Shown here in pieces: positions 26,498 to 35,320 of a stretch of 64,000 bases of DNA. Origin of the DNA: JADHMP01 sp016779985 (lineage in GTDB: Bacteria > Bacteroidota > Bacteroidia > Flavobacteriales > Flavobacteriaceae); assembly GCA_016779985.1 (NCBI GenBank), contig JADHMP010000006.1:1-64000 (forward strand), read 5' to 3'. Made by a program: the position numbers and the translations under genes. The first letter of the stretch is position 1. Every line of letters begins with the position of its first letter. The notes beneath the pieces are model-generated. The model worked only from the letters and a program-made list of their open reading frames with translations. It ran no database searches and was not told the origin of the DNA.

Positions 26498-29400
26498 ATG
26501 AAACCCTACTTTTTAATTTTCCTAACTGCAATTTGTGTTTCAATTCATGCACAAAATGCTGTATTTCAATCAAATCCCCAAAACCTTATCACGTATCCAT
26601 TTAGTGACCCGAACCCCATGCCCTCATTGGTTTTTAATCCTAAAATCTACCCTTATCATAAATTCGAAGGGTATAGTGTAACGAAAGACCTACAATCTTT
26701 TGATGTGATTCGATTAGAAAACAAGCACATTGTTGTAGAAGTTTTACCGGGGGTTGGCGGAAAAGTTTGGGGAGCAATCGACAAAAGTAACGGCAACGAA
26801 TTTATCTATAAAAACGAAGTTATAAAATTTAGGGACATCGCCATGAGAGGGCCTTGGACTTCTGGAGGTATTGAATTTAATTTTGGAATCATAGGGCATC
26901 ATCCTGGAGCGGCAACAAGTGTTGATTATCATACCGAAACTTTAGCTGACGGAACACAAGTTTGTACGGTTGGCACCATTGACTTAGCTTCGAGAACCCA
27001 ATGGAGGGTTCGTATTGAGTTGGCCCCTAACAAAGCAGCCTTTACAACTAAGGCAACTTGGTATAATCCGACCCCCACTGAAAAAGCATATTACAATTGG
27101 ATGACTGCCGCTGCCGCCGCCAAGAATGATTTGGTATTTACCACACCAGGAAATGCTTACTTAAAACATAACGGTAATGCCCTTCCATGGCCCGTAGATG
27201 GACACAATAGAAATTTGGCGCACTATGCAGAAAATAATTTTGACAGCAGCAAATCTTATCATGTCGTTGGCACTTATAATGATTTTTTTGGAGGTTATTA
27301 TAAAGATGATAATATCGGATTTGGACATTGGGGACGTTATGATGAAATTCCTGGCCAAAAACTTTGGCTTTGGGCTTTGTCAAGGTTTGGAGGTATCTGG
27401 GAAGATTTACTTACCGATTCAGACGGGCAATATATAGAATATCAGGCTGGGCGTCTATTTGTTCAATATTTTCCTGGAACCGAAAACCCAATTTCACAAG
27501 CTACATTTGAGCCCCATCAAACAGATCTATGGACAGAAGTTTGGTTCCCAATAAAAAACACCAATGGCTTAAGTGAAGCTTCTGCACTTGGTGCACTAAA
27601 TGTCATCTCTCAAGGAAACAATCTGGATGTTTTTATCAATCCATTTGTCAACACAAACGGAAAAGTGTCTTTTATTCAAGGGGAAGAAGTTCAAGCAAAA
27701 CAGATGCTATTCAATGCCAATGACAGTCATCAAATTAGTTTCAACAATCCATCACCTGATATTCCCTATACCATTAAAATTGAGGCGCTGGATCTAAACT
27801 ATGAAAGTGTTCCTAAGGTTCTAAAAAGACCTTTTTCAACACCAAAATCGTTGAAAGGGTATGAATCAAATGCTGTTCTTTTTCAAAAGGGCAATAATGC
27901 ACAACGGTATAGAGAATTTTCAAAAGCAGAAGAATTTCTGCTCAAAACGATAGAAAATGACAAAGCTCACCTCGAAGCCAGAACAGCTCTTGGGGCTTTG
28001 TATTTTGACAAAGGACAATCAAAAAAAGGCTTAGAGGTGATTCAAATGGGACTGGGATTAGACACCTATCATGCGGGTTTAAATTATGTGGCAGGCATCA
28101 ATTATTTGGCACTTGATGATCTAATAAATGCAAAAGAAAGTTTTGGTTGGGCTGCCCGCTCCTCGCAATACAGAACTAGCGCCTATGCACATTTAAGTCA
28201 GATTTCATTGCTTGAAAAAAAATATAAAGAAGCCCTTCATTATGCGAACCAAGCACTTGATTTTAATTCTAAAAATGTGATTGCCTTGTGCTATCGCTTT
28301 TTGGCCCTTAAAACCTTAGGGAAAAATGAACAAGCCCCACAAGCTCTAAAAGCATTGAAACAAGTAGATCCCTTGCATCACCTACTCTCATTTGAAGCTT
28401 TTCTAGAAAATACTATTACGGCAGACGAATTGCTCACAAAACATCGGTCTGAATTCCCCCATCAAACCTTTTTGGAGCTTGCGCTTCTCTATCATAATGC
28501 AGGTTTTCAAACTAGAGCGATACACGTATTAGAGCACAGTCCAAAACATATGTTAGTTGATTTGTGGCATGCCTATCTCACTGCTAATGAAAATGCATTA
28601 GAATCTATTTTTAGTAAATCAGTTGATTTTGTTTTTCCTTTTCGACAAGAAAGTCTTTCGATGCTCAAGTGGGTCAACTCAAAAACCAATCATTGGAAAG
28701 CAGGCTATTTGATGGCGTTAAATTTAATGGGGCTACACCAAAAAGAAAAGGGCAGGGAAGTAATTAAGGCTTTGGGATCAACTCCAAACACGGCTAATTT
28801 TTATTGGATTAGATCACAATTTTTGTCTGAGGAAGATTCAATACAAGCTTTTACCGATTTACAAAAAGCATATGAAAAAGCGCCAAAAAATTGGCGTATT
28901 GCTTCAGATTATGCTTCGGTATTTGAGGAAAAGAACAATTGGAATAAAGCATTAAAAATATTAGAAAAAAATTACAAATCATATCCACAAAATTTTGTCA
29001 TTGGTCTCAGAGTGGCTCATGCGCTCAACCAAACCTATCAGTTTGATCAAGCCCTTTCAATTCTAAATAATCTTGAGGTATTGCCTTATGAGCATGCCAC
29101 AGGATCAAGAAAAATTTATACAAATGCCCATCTGGGGAGTGCCCTCGAGGCCATAAAAAAAGCCAACTGGAGCCATGCAAAATCAATACTATTGCAAGCC
29201 CTAGCGTGGCCAGAAAAACTTGGGGTTGGAAAGCCATTTGATGCTGAAGAACGCCTCACCCTTTTTCTAATGGCTTTTGTGGCAGAAAAACAAAATGAAA
29301 ATGCAACCATTTATCTTGAAAAAATTGCTTCATATTCCAAACAAAATTTACAAAAAGGCGGTAAAAATATTTTAATTGGGCTATACGCTATTCAACTTTT

Positions 29401-29584
29401 AGAAGGAGAGTTAGCCGCAAAAAAATATGCCAAACAGCTACATTTGGTCGCTTCAGAGCAGGAAGAAATTGAAAAATCATTGAGTTATTTTTACAAGAAC
29501 TCTTTAATAAAAATGTCTGTTCCTTTTTTAGAAAAGGTAGTGGCATTTGTAAATAATATTTCGTTATTTGTTTTAAAAGAATGA
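26498..29584 (+). CDS. Exported DUF5107 protein with TPR repeats
   Basis: ATG at 26498 gives a clean Sec signal, MKPYFLIFLTAICVSIHAQ; a TTG 12 bp upstream is in frame but adds nothing useful. Residues 40-340 are DUF5107 ('NKHIVVEVLPGVGGKVWGAIDKSNGNEFIYKN', 'RGPWTSGGIEFNFGIIGHHP'), a galactose-mutarotase-like beta-sandwich. Residues 450 to the end are TPR helices ('FSKAEEFLLKTIENDKAHLEARTALGALYFDKG', 'YKEALHYANQALDFNSKNVIAL'). Such proteins occur in polysaccharide-use loci and are thought to recognise sugars, but none is characterised as far as I know. The gene is divergent from susC2. Its last 94 bp overlap the convergent SMP-30 gene. Confidence 0.88.
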   Translation: MKPYFLIFLTAICVSIHAQNAVFQSNPQNLITYPFSDPNPMPSLVFNPKIYPYHKFEGYSVTKDLQSFDVIRLENKHIVVEVLPGVGGKVWGAIDKSNGNEFIYKNEVIKFRDIAMRGPWTSGGIEFNFGIIGHHPGAATSVDYHTETLADGTQVCTVGTIDLASRTQWRVRIELAPNKAAFTTKATWYNPTPTEKAYYNWMTAAAAAKNDLVFTTPGNAYLKHNGNALPWPVDGHNRNLAHYAENNFDSSKSYHVVGTYNDFFGGYYKDDNIGFGHWGRYDEIPGQKLWLWALSRFGGIWEDLLTDSDGQYIEYQAGRLFVQYFPGTENPISQATFEPHQTDLWTEVWFPIKNTNGLSEASALGALNVISQGNNLDVFINPFVNTNGKVSFIQGEEVQAKQMLFNANDSHQISFNNPSPDIPYTIKIEALDLNYESVPKVLKRPFSTPKSLKGYESNAVLFQKGNNAQRYREFSKAEEFLLKTIENDKAHLEARTALGALYFDKGQSKKGLEVIQMGLGLDTYHAGLNYVAGINYLALDDLINAKESFGWAARSSQYRTSAYAHLSQISLLEKKYKEALHYANQALDFNSKNVIALCYRFLALKTLGKNEQAPQALKALKQVDPLHHLLSFEAFLENTITADELLTKHRSEFPHQTFLELALLYHNAGFQTRAIHVLEHSPKHMLVDLWHAYLTANENALESIFSKSVDFVFPFRQESLSMLKWVNSKTNHWKAGYLMALNLMGLHQKEKGREVIKALGSTPNTANFYWIRSQFLSEEDSIQAFTDLQKAYEKAPKNWRIASDYASVFEEKNNWNKALKILEKNYKSYPQNFVIGLRVAHALNQTYQFDQALSILNNLEVLPYEHATGSRKIYTNAHLGSALEAIKKANWSHAKSILLQALAWPEKLGVGKPFDAEERLTLFLMAFVAEKQNENATIYLEKIASYSKQNLQKGGKNILIGLYAIQLLEGELAAKKYAKQLHLVASEQEEIEKSLSYFYKNSLIKMSVPFLEKVVAFVNNISLFVLKE

Positions 29585-30447
29585 CCTGGATCTGAAACTC
29601 TAAAAGTTTCAATATAACCTCGGTCTTGAAGTGTCACAAAAGCTGTTTTTCCATCTTTTCCCCCAAAAGCAATATTGGACGGCTTTTTTCCTTTTAATTT
29701 AATCTCTTGTAGAATTTGTCCCTTAGGGGAAACTTTTACCACCGTTCCTTTTCCATAACGGGTAATATATAAATTTCCTTTTACATCACATCGCATGCCG
29801 TCCATTCCAAAATCGTCAAAGGTGAGTAATACTCGTTTATTTACCAGCATTTTATCCTCAGTAATATCATAAGCCCAAACTTTTCTTTGTACACTTTCGT
29901 TGACATATAAAATTTTTCCCCCTGGGCTGATTTCAATGCCGTTAGTCGTACCCATATTTCCATCCATTAATTCAAATTTTCCATCCACTACCTTCCAAAT
30001 ATTTCCTGTGCCTTCAGCCCAACTGGGGTCAGAGGCAAATAATAAAGAATTTGTTCCCAAAGTCAAGTCATTGGGTTGATTGGCTAAAGGTTCATGAGCA
30101 AAGACAGTCACTTTTTTAGAGTTCGGTTCAACCTCTAAAATATTATGCCCAGTGTAATCTGCTAAGAGTAAATTTCCATTTTTTTGAATACGAATTCCGT
30201 TGGCGGTGCTTCCTTCTGGCAACTGATCTATAAAAATGGAAAAATTGCCTTCTGCATCTACTTTACCTATTGAGCCATTATGGTCTGGATTTACAAAATA
30301 GAGAGCCCCTTTTTGGTCAACTGCAGGCCCTTCTAACCCTGTAGTAAAATCTCCAACATACACATAATCTGTAGCTTTATAGAGAGTTGATGAGGGTTGA
30401 CAACCAAATACTAAGGGCATTAAAAACAAGAAATAAATGTTATTCAT
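29491..30447 (-). CDS. SMP-30/gluconolactonase-type lipoprotein
   Basis: MNNIYFLFLMPLVFGC is a lipoprotein signal. The chain is a six-bladed SMP-30 propeller ('TTGLEGPAVDQKGALYFVN', 'NGIRIQKNGNLLLADY', 'GTTNGIEISPGGKILYVNES', 'GMDGMRCDVKGNLYIT', 'PSNIAFGGKDGKTAFVT'). The metal-ligand positions Glu (LEGP), Asn (TNGI) and Asp (DGMRCD) are present, so lactonase activity (opening a sugar lactone to an aldonic acid) is plausible. The family usually ends shortly after 'YIETFRVSDPG'. Here about 27 more residues follow, and these are exactly the part that overlaps the 3' end of the DUF5107 gene. The gene is divergent from the periplasmic catabolic operon at 30506 and faces the same compartment. Confidence 0.88.
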   Translation of the reverse strand: MNNIYFLFLMPLVFGCQPSSTLYKATDYVYVGDFTTGLEGPAVDQKGALYFVNPDHNGSIGKVDAEGNFSIFIDQLPEGSTANGIRIQKNGNLLLADYTGHNILEVEPNSKKVTVFAHEPLANQPNDLTLGTNSLLFASDPSWAEGTGNIWKVVDGKFELMDGNMGTTNGIEISPGGKILYVNESVQRKVWAYDITEDKMLVNKRVLLTFDDFGMDGMRCDVKGNLYITRYGKGTVVKVSPKGQILQEIKLKGKKPSNIAFGGKDGKTAFVTLQDRGYIETFRVSDPGHSFKTNNEILFTNATTFSKKGTDIFIKEFL

Positions 30448-30505
30448 CTAGAAATGATTTAAGTTTCCTCTAAATTACAGTTAATTTTTTTTGTAATTTT
30501 CTTGA

Positions 30506-31219
30506 ATGAAAATTTTTCTCAGCCTGCTCATTGCGCTAATCACCTTAACTGTTACAGCGCAACAAAACCCGTTTTTAATGGTAAAAAAAATTGACTCGCC
30601 AACCCACATTAGCTTTAAGTCAATATCAGAAAGATTGGAAAAGAACATACCATCAATAGCTGTTGATAAAGCAAACTGGAAAGCCTTTCCCTATGCGCCC
30701 GAGGTTTTTTTTAAAATGGCTCACGACTCAGAAAAGCTTTATTTAAAATTTTATGTTACTGAAGCGCATATTTTAGCCCAACACAGTAAACCGAATACTG
30801 CTACCCATCGTGATAGTTGTGTTGAATTTTTTATAGATCCTGATCAATCAGGGGGCTATTATAATTTTGAATTTAATTGCATTGGCACTACACATCTTGC
30901 CTACGGCCCTGATCGATACGAACGAACATTTATAAATCCACAAAAAATTAAAAATAGCCTTTTTATAGAATCTACTTTAGGCAACCAACCCTTTGAAGAA
31001 AAATCAGGCCATTTTAAGTGGGAAATGGTCGTTGCCATACCCAGTTCAATTTTTGTTCAACATCCCAACCTTACTTTTAATACACTGCATTCGAAGGCCA
31101 ATTTTTTTAAATGTGGTGACGACACAACAAAGCCTCATTATTTAAGTTGGAGTCCAATTGATACTCCAAACCCAGATTTTCACCGACCAGAATTTTTTGG
31201 TAACCTTGTGTTTGATTAG
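30506..31219 (+). CDS. Exported CBM9-like carbohydrate-binding protein
   Basis: A Sec signal (MKIFLSLLIALITLTVTAQ) precedes a single CBM9-like sandwich: 'WKAFPYAPEVFFKMAHDSEKLYLKFYVTE', 'HRDSCVEFFIDPDQSGGYYNFEFNCIG', 'FKWEMVVAIPSSIF'. It stands alone without a catalytic domain. CBM9-like proteins of this size are common in Bacteroidota and may bind reducing ends of sugars. It is the first gene of an eight-gene operon; the next gene starts 15 bp later. Its likely role is to bind the substrate in the periplasm or at the surface, but this is inferred from position. Confidence 0.85.
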   Translation: MKIFLSLLIALITLTVTAQQNPFLMVKKIDSPTHISFKSISERLEKNIPSIAVDKANWKAFPYAPEVFFKMAHDSEKLYLKFYVTEAHILAQHSKPNTATHRDSCVEFFIDPDQSGGYYNFEFNCIGTTHLAYGPDRYERTFINPQKIKNSLFIESTLGNQPFEEKSGHFKWEMVVAIPSSIFVQHPNLTFNTLHSKANFFKCGDDTTKPHYLSWSPIDTPNPDFHRPEFFGNLVFD

Positions 31220-31234
31220 AACAATGTTTGAAGA

Positions 31235-32986
31235 ATGATGAAAGAAAGAACTATAATTCGCTACCGAAAAGGATTCTATTTTACTTTGATTGGTGTCCTT
31301 TTTTTTCAATGTCAAAATACTCCTGTTGAAACAGACCCTTTATTTCTTCCAGAGGGTTTCGAATCGAAGGTCTTTGTAGATAAAATTTCTGAAACTACAA
31401 GGCATATTGTTGTTTCACCCCAAGGAACAGTCTATACGAAATTTAAAAAAACCTCCAAAGAAGGCAGCCTTGCTGCAATGAAAGATTTTGATGGAGATGG
31501 TGTTGCAGACAGTCTTGTGAAATTTGCAAACGACACAACAATCAAAGGAAATGGCTATGCCACTGCCGCTAGGATTTATAAAGGATATCTCTACTTCAGC
31601 AGTGAGTTAGCTGTGTATCGATATAAATTAGATCCTGATCAATTAGTTCCCAAAGGACCATTGGAAACAGTTGTGATTGATGATCACCCCCATGGGATGC
31701 ATGAACACATCGGAAAACCCATCGCCTTTGACAACAAAGGAAATTTATATGTACCCTTTGGTGCTCCTTCTAATACTTGTCAAAATCCCAAAAGAACACC
31801 TCTTCAACCGGGAATGGACCCCTGCCCACAACTAGAAGACCATGGCGGGATATGGGTCTTTGATGCTGAAAAATTAAACCAAACACAATCTGACGGAAAA
31901 AAATATGCCACGGGAATTAGAAGCATCGTAGGTTTGGATTGGAACCCCCAAGATGAAACACTTTATGCAGTGGTTCATGGGCGAGACGATTTATTTCGTT
32001 TGTGGCCAGATCGATATAATGCTTGGCAAAGTGCCCTATTACCTTCTGAAGAATTTTTAAAAATTGAAGAAGGAGACAACTTTGGGTGGCCCTATTGTTA
32101 TTATGATCAAATTAAAGGAAAAAGAGTGCTTTCGCCAGAATATGGTGGGGAAGGTGAAACAATAGGTCAGTGTGATACCTTCAAAAAGCCTATTATGGGA
32201 TTTCCAGGTCATTGGGCTCCAAACGATTTAGTTTTTTATCGAGGTGAGGCATTTCCAGACTATTATAAAAACGGTGCATTTATTGCATTTCATGGATCCA
32301 CTAATAGAGCACCCTATCCTCAATCAGGTTATTTTATTGGTTTTATTCCGTTTGAAAATGGAAAGCCTACTGGAGATTTTGACATTTTTGCAGATGGCTT
32401 TGCTCAAGTTGATCCCATAGTCAACGTGCGAGATGCTGTCTATCGCCCAATGGGAATTGCATTTGCACCAGACGGCACAATGTACATTGGTGACACAGAA
32501 AAAGGACGAATCTGGAGTATTGAATACAAGGGAAATAAATCACAATTCGGAAAAACGCAATTGGCAAAAATGGAAGCTAGAAAACAGCTTTCTCACATCA
32601 GATCTCCAGATATTATTAATGATGATTTGAGTGAAAAAAATATTTCTGAGGGGCAACAGATTTATAATACTTATTGCGTAGCATGTCATCAATCAAACGG
32701 AAAAGGTGCTTCTGGAAGGTTTCCCCCTTTAAACGATACAGATTGGGTAACTGGCGATCAAGAAAGATTAGTTCATCTCATTTTGAATGGAATGGAAGGC
32801 CCCATAAAAGTTAATGGGGAGGACTATAATGGAATTATGCCTCAGCATGCCTTCTTAAAAGATGCTGAAATTGCAAAAGTAGTAACCTATATTAGAACAC
32901 ACTTTGGAAATAATGCCTCACCAATTAGTAGTGAACTAGTAAAAAAATATCGCCAATCAAACACCTCAAATAACAAAACTAAATGA
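31235..32986 (+). CDS. Quinoprotein sugar dehydrogenase (GSDH/sorbosone type) fused to cytochrome c
   Basis: An N-terminal hydrophobic segment ends LIGVLFFQC-Q, an irregular lipobox, so it is a probable lipoprotein. Residues 35-430 match PQQ-dependent GSDH/sorbosone dehydrogenases ('LFLPEGFESKVFVD', 'HPHGMHEHIGKPIAFDNKG', 'RSIVGLDWNPQDETLYAVVHGRDD', 'GDNFGWPYCYYD', 'FHGSTNRAPYPQSGY', 'PMGIAFAPDGTMYIGDTEKGRIWSI'). The last ~100 residues are a class I cytochrome c: CVACH haem site and 'GIMPQHAF' with the axial Met. The fused haem would pass electrons from sugar oxidation to the respiratory chain in the periplasm. Its stop overlaps the next start (ATGA). Substrate is unknown; oxidation of an amino sugar or other aldose to a lactone fits the neighbours. 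Confidence 0.87.
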   Translation: MMKERTIIRYRKGFYFTLIGVLFFQCQNTPVETDPLFLPEGFESKVFVDKISETTRHIVVSPQGTVYTKFKKTSKEGSLAAMKDFDGDGVADSLVKFANDTTIKGNGYATAARIYKGYLYFSSELAVYRYKLDPDQLVPKGPLETVVIDDHPHGMHEHIGKPIAFDNKGNLYVPFGAPSNTCQNPKRTPLQPGMDPCPQLEDHGGIWVFDAEKLNQTQSDGKKYATGIRSIVGLDWNPQDETLYAVVHGRDDLFRLWPDRYNAWQSALLPSEEFLKIEEGDNFGWPYCYYDQIKGKRVLSPEYGGEGETIGQCDTFKKPIMGFPGHWAPNDLVFYRGEAFPDYYKNGAFIAFHGSTNRAPYPQSGYFIGFIPFENGKPTGDFDIFADGFAQVDPIVNVRDAVYRPMGIAFAPDGTMYIGDTEKGRIWSIEYKGNKSQFGKTQLAKMEARKQLSHIRSPDIINDDLSEKNISEGQQIYNTYCVACHQSNGKGASGRFPPLNDTDWVTGDQERLVHLILNGMEGPIKVNGEDYNGIMPQHAFLKDAEIAKVVTYIRTHFGNNASPISSELVKKYRQSNTSNNKTK

Positions 32987-34239
32987 TAGCACTTATGAAA
33001 TCTATTTTAAATCTAGTTATTCTTAGCATATGCTTTTTAATTAGCAGTGTTCTTCAGGCCCAACAATATGACCTACTGATTGTTAACGGACATCTCATTG
33101 ATGCCAAAAACAACATCGATCAAAAAATGGATATTGCCATTAAAGAAGGAAAAATTGCGGCTGTTGAAAAAAAGATTAATCCAGATGAGGGGAAAAAAGT
33201 TATTGATGCTGAGGGATTAATTGTGAGCCCTGGGCTGATTGATATGCACACCCATAATTTTCATGGCACTCAGCAAAGTAGATACTTAGCAAATAGTTTT
33301 ACTGCTTTACCTCCAGATGGTTTTACTTTTAGAAGTGGTGTTACTACAGTTGTAGATGCTGGAAGCCCAGGATGGCGCAATATTGAGATTTATAAAAACC
33401 AAACGATAGAACAGTCTAAAACGAGAGTACTCACTTTTTTAAATATCGTGGGAAATGGCATGGCAGGAGGATCTTTAGAGCAAAATCTTGAAGATATGAA
33501 TCCTGAAATTAGTGCCGCTGTTGCCAAAAAATACGCTGACTATGTTGTTGGATTTAAACTAGCCCACTTTAGTGGTTATGACTGGACTCCAACAGACCGT
33601 GTAGTAAAAGCAGGATCGTTAGCAGGACTACCAGTAATGATTGACTTTGGCGGAAGCCAACCCGAACTTCCTCTTGAAAAACTTCTGTTAGAAAAATTAA
33701 GACCAGGTGATATTTTTACTCATGCATATGCCCATGTGAACGGAAGAACTCCTATTGTAGATGAAGATGGTAAAGTGAGACCATACGTTTTTGAAGCCCA
33801 AAAAAAAGGAATCGTGTTTGACGTTGGACACGGAGGCGGTAGTTTTGTTTTTGAACAAGCGATTCCAGCTATGGGTCAAGGATTTTATCCTAATTCCATT
33901 AGTACAGATTTACACACAGGCAGTATGAACGGTGGTATGAAAGATATTCTTAATGTCATGTCAAAGTTTATTAATCTCAAAATGCCTCTCAAAGAAGTTA
34001 TGGCTGCCGCTACTTGGAAACCTGCTAAGTATATCCAAAGATCAGATCTTGGACATTTGAGTGTAGGAGCCGTTGCCGATATTACAGTTGTACAATTACA
34101 AAAAGGGAACTTTGGGTTTATAGATACAGCTCGAAAAAAAATGCTCGGTAATCAAAAACTTATATGTGAATTGACTATCAGAAAAGGAGATGTAGTTTAT
34201 GATTTAAACGGTTTAGCAAGCTCGCTTTGGAATGAATAA
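32983..34239 (+). CDS. Exported cog3964-type amidohydrolase/deacetylase
   Basis: A Sec signal (MKSILNLVILSICFLISSVLQAQ, from the Met at 32995; 32983 overlaps the previous stop as ATGA) is followed by an amidohydrolase-superfamily barrel. Visible are the metal motif D-M-H89-T-H91, a probable carboxylated Lys192 (GFKLAHFSG), 'THAYAHVNG' and 'FDVGHGGGSF' His residues, and 'NSISTDLHTGS' with the catalytic Asp. The family was long mislabelled dihydroorotase. Studied members of cog3964 (Atu3266, EF0837) cleave acetyl-(R)-mandelate and N-acetyl D-amino acids, and family genes often sit beside SelA-like PLP enzymes, as here. A signal peptide is not usual for the family. It overlaps the next gene by 8 bp. 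Confidence 0.88.
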   Translation: MIALMKSILNLVILSICFLISSVLQAQQYDLLIVNGHLIDAKNNIDQKMDIAIKEGKIAAVEKKINPDEGKKVIDAEGLIVSPGLIDMHTHNFHGTQQSRYLANSFTALPPDGFTFRSGVTTVVDAGSPGWRNIEIYKNQTIEQSKTRVLTFLNIVGNGMAGGSLEQNLEDMNPEISAAVAKKYADYVVGFKLAHFSGYDWTPTDRVVKAGSLAGLPVMIDFGGSQPELPLEKLLLEKLRPGDIFTHAYAHVNGRTPIVDEDGKVRPYVFEAQKKGIVFDVGHGGGSFVFEQAIPAMGQGFYPNSISTDLHTGSMNGGMKDILNVMSKFINLKMPLKEVMAAATWKPAKYIQRSDLGHLSVGAVADITVVQLQKGNFGFIDTARKKMLGNQKLICELTIRKGDVVYDLNGLASSLWNE

Positions 34240-35317
34240 CATAACAAATATTTTTAAAATAGTTTTTATACTTTGCCTCATCTGTGGTCTAATTAGTCTT
34301 TATTTCATAGCAGTAGGCCAAGGAGAGAAGGCGGGTCTAGGGGTGGTTGGCTTTTTCCTTTTTTTATCTATTGGATTTAGAGGAATTGAAAAACTTAAGG
34401 GTTTGTCTTTTACTATTTTAATTTTTGCAACTGTAAGCATATCTATGTTCTTTCCTGCTCCATTTATTCAAGTCGGCTCCTTCAAAATGAAAACTTTAAT
34501 TGTGCCTCTCTTACAAATTATCATGTTTGGTATGGGAACAGCAATGAGTCTTAAAGATTTTTTAGGTGTCATCAAAATGCCCAAGGGAGTTTTGGTTGGA
34601 TTGGTTTGTCAATTTACCATTATGCCCCTAGTAGGTTTTAGCCTAGCTACCCTATTTCAATTTCCACCCGAGATTGCAGCAGGGGTAGTACTTATTGGTT
34701 CTTCTCCAAGTGGCTTAGCCTCTAATGTGATGGCCTATCTCGCCAAAGCAAACGTAGCCTTATCTGTTACTCTTACCGCAATTGCTACTGTTTTAGCACC
34801 AGTAATGACTCCTCTACTAATGGAATTCTTTGCTGGAGCTTTTGTTCCAATAGATTTTTGGAGTATGATGCTCAGTATCATTAAGATAGTGATCTTACCT
34901 ATTGCCTTGGGATTACTTTTTAATCATTTTTTTCATGGAAAAACACCTTGGCTTGACCGGGCAATGCCTATTGTATCTATGGCAGCCATAGCCTTGATTA
35001 TATCAATCATCACTGCTGCAGGTCGAGACAATCTTCTCACAATTGGAATTTTACTTGTATTGACGGCTATAATTCATAATTTATTGGGCTATTTTTTTGG
35101 ATATTGGGGCTGCAGAATTTTAAAACTAAAAGAACAAGATTGTCGAACGATAGCTCTAGAGGTAGGCATGCAAAATGGTGGTTTGGCTTCAGGTATTGCA
35201 CTTGAAATGGGGAAAGTGGCCACAGTGGGTCTCGCACCTGCAGTTTTTGGACCCTGGATGAATATTTCAGGCTCTTCTTTAGCTTCATGGTGGAGAGACA
35301 AAAAAATTAAAAATTAA
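34232..35317 (+). CDS. Bile acid:sodium symporter family (BASS) transporter
   Basis: The 361-residue chain has about ten transmembrane helices and the BASS signature regions 'IMFGMGTAMSLKDFLGV', 'VCQFTIMPLVGFSLATLF' and 'VLIGSSPSGLASNVMAYLAKANVALSVTLTAIATVLAPVMTPLL' (the crossover helix with GSSPSG), and 'IALEVGMQNGGLASGIAL'. Members import organic anions such as pyruvate, pantoate or bile acids with sodium. It is the only inner-membrane protein of the operon and sits in its centre, so it most likely takes up the end product of the periplasmic enzymes, perhaps pyruvate or another 2-oxoacid. That substrate is inferred. The extra N-terminal helix pair (residues 8-55) is longer than in bacterial ASBT homologs. 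Confidence 0.9.
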   Translation: MNNITNIFKIVFILCLICGLISLYFIAVGQGEKAGLGVVGFFLFLSIGFRGIEKLKGLSFTILIFATVSISMFFPAPFIQVGSFKMKTLIVPLLQIIMFGMGTAMSLKDFLGVIKMPKGVLVGLVCQFTIMPLVGFSLATLFQFPPEIAAGVVLIGSSPSGLASNVMAYLAKANVALSVTLTAIATVLAPVMTPLLMEFFAGAFVPIDFWSMMLSIIKIVILPIALGLLFNHFFHGKTPWLDRAMPIVSMAAIALIISIITAAGRDNLLTIGILLVLTAIIHNLLGYFFGYWGCRILKLKEQDCRTIALEVGMQNGGLASGIALEMGKVATVGLAPAVFGPWMNISGSSLASWWRDKKIKN

Positions 35318-35320
35318 ATC

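Noticed and set aside
27138..27383. Overlapping short minus-strand frames
   Set aside because: Fully inside the DUF5107 domain on the other strand, with His/Tyr/Asn-rich shadow composition.
32983..34239. Dihydroorotase
   Set aside because: Only superfamily-level likeness. Context and motifs fit the cog3964 deacetylase group, and the protein is exported.
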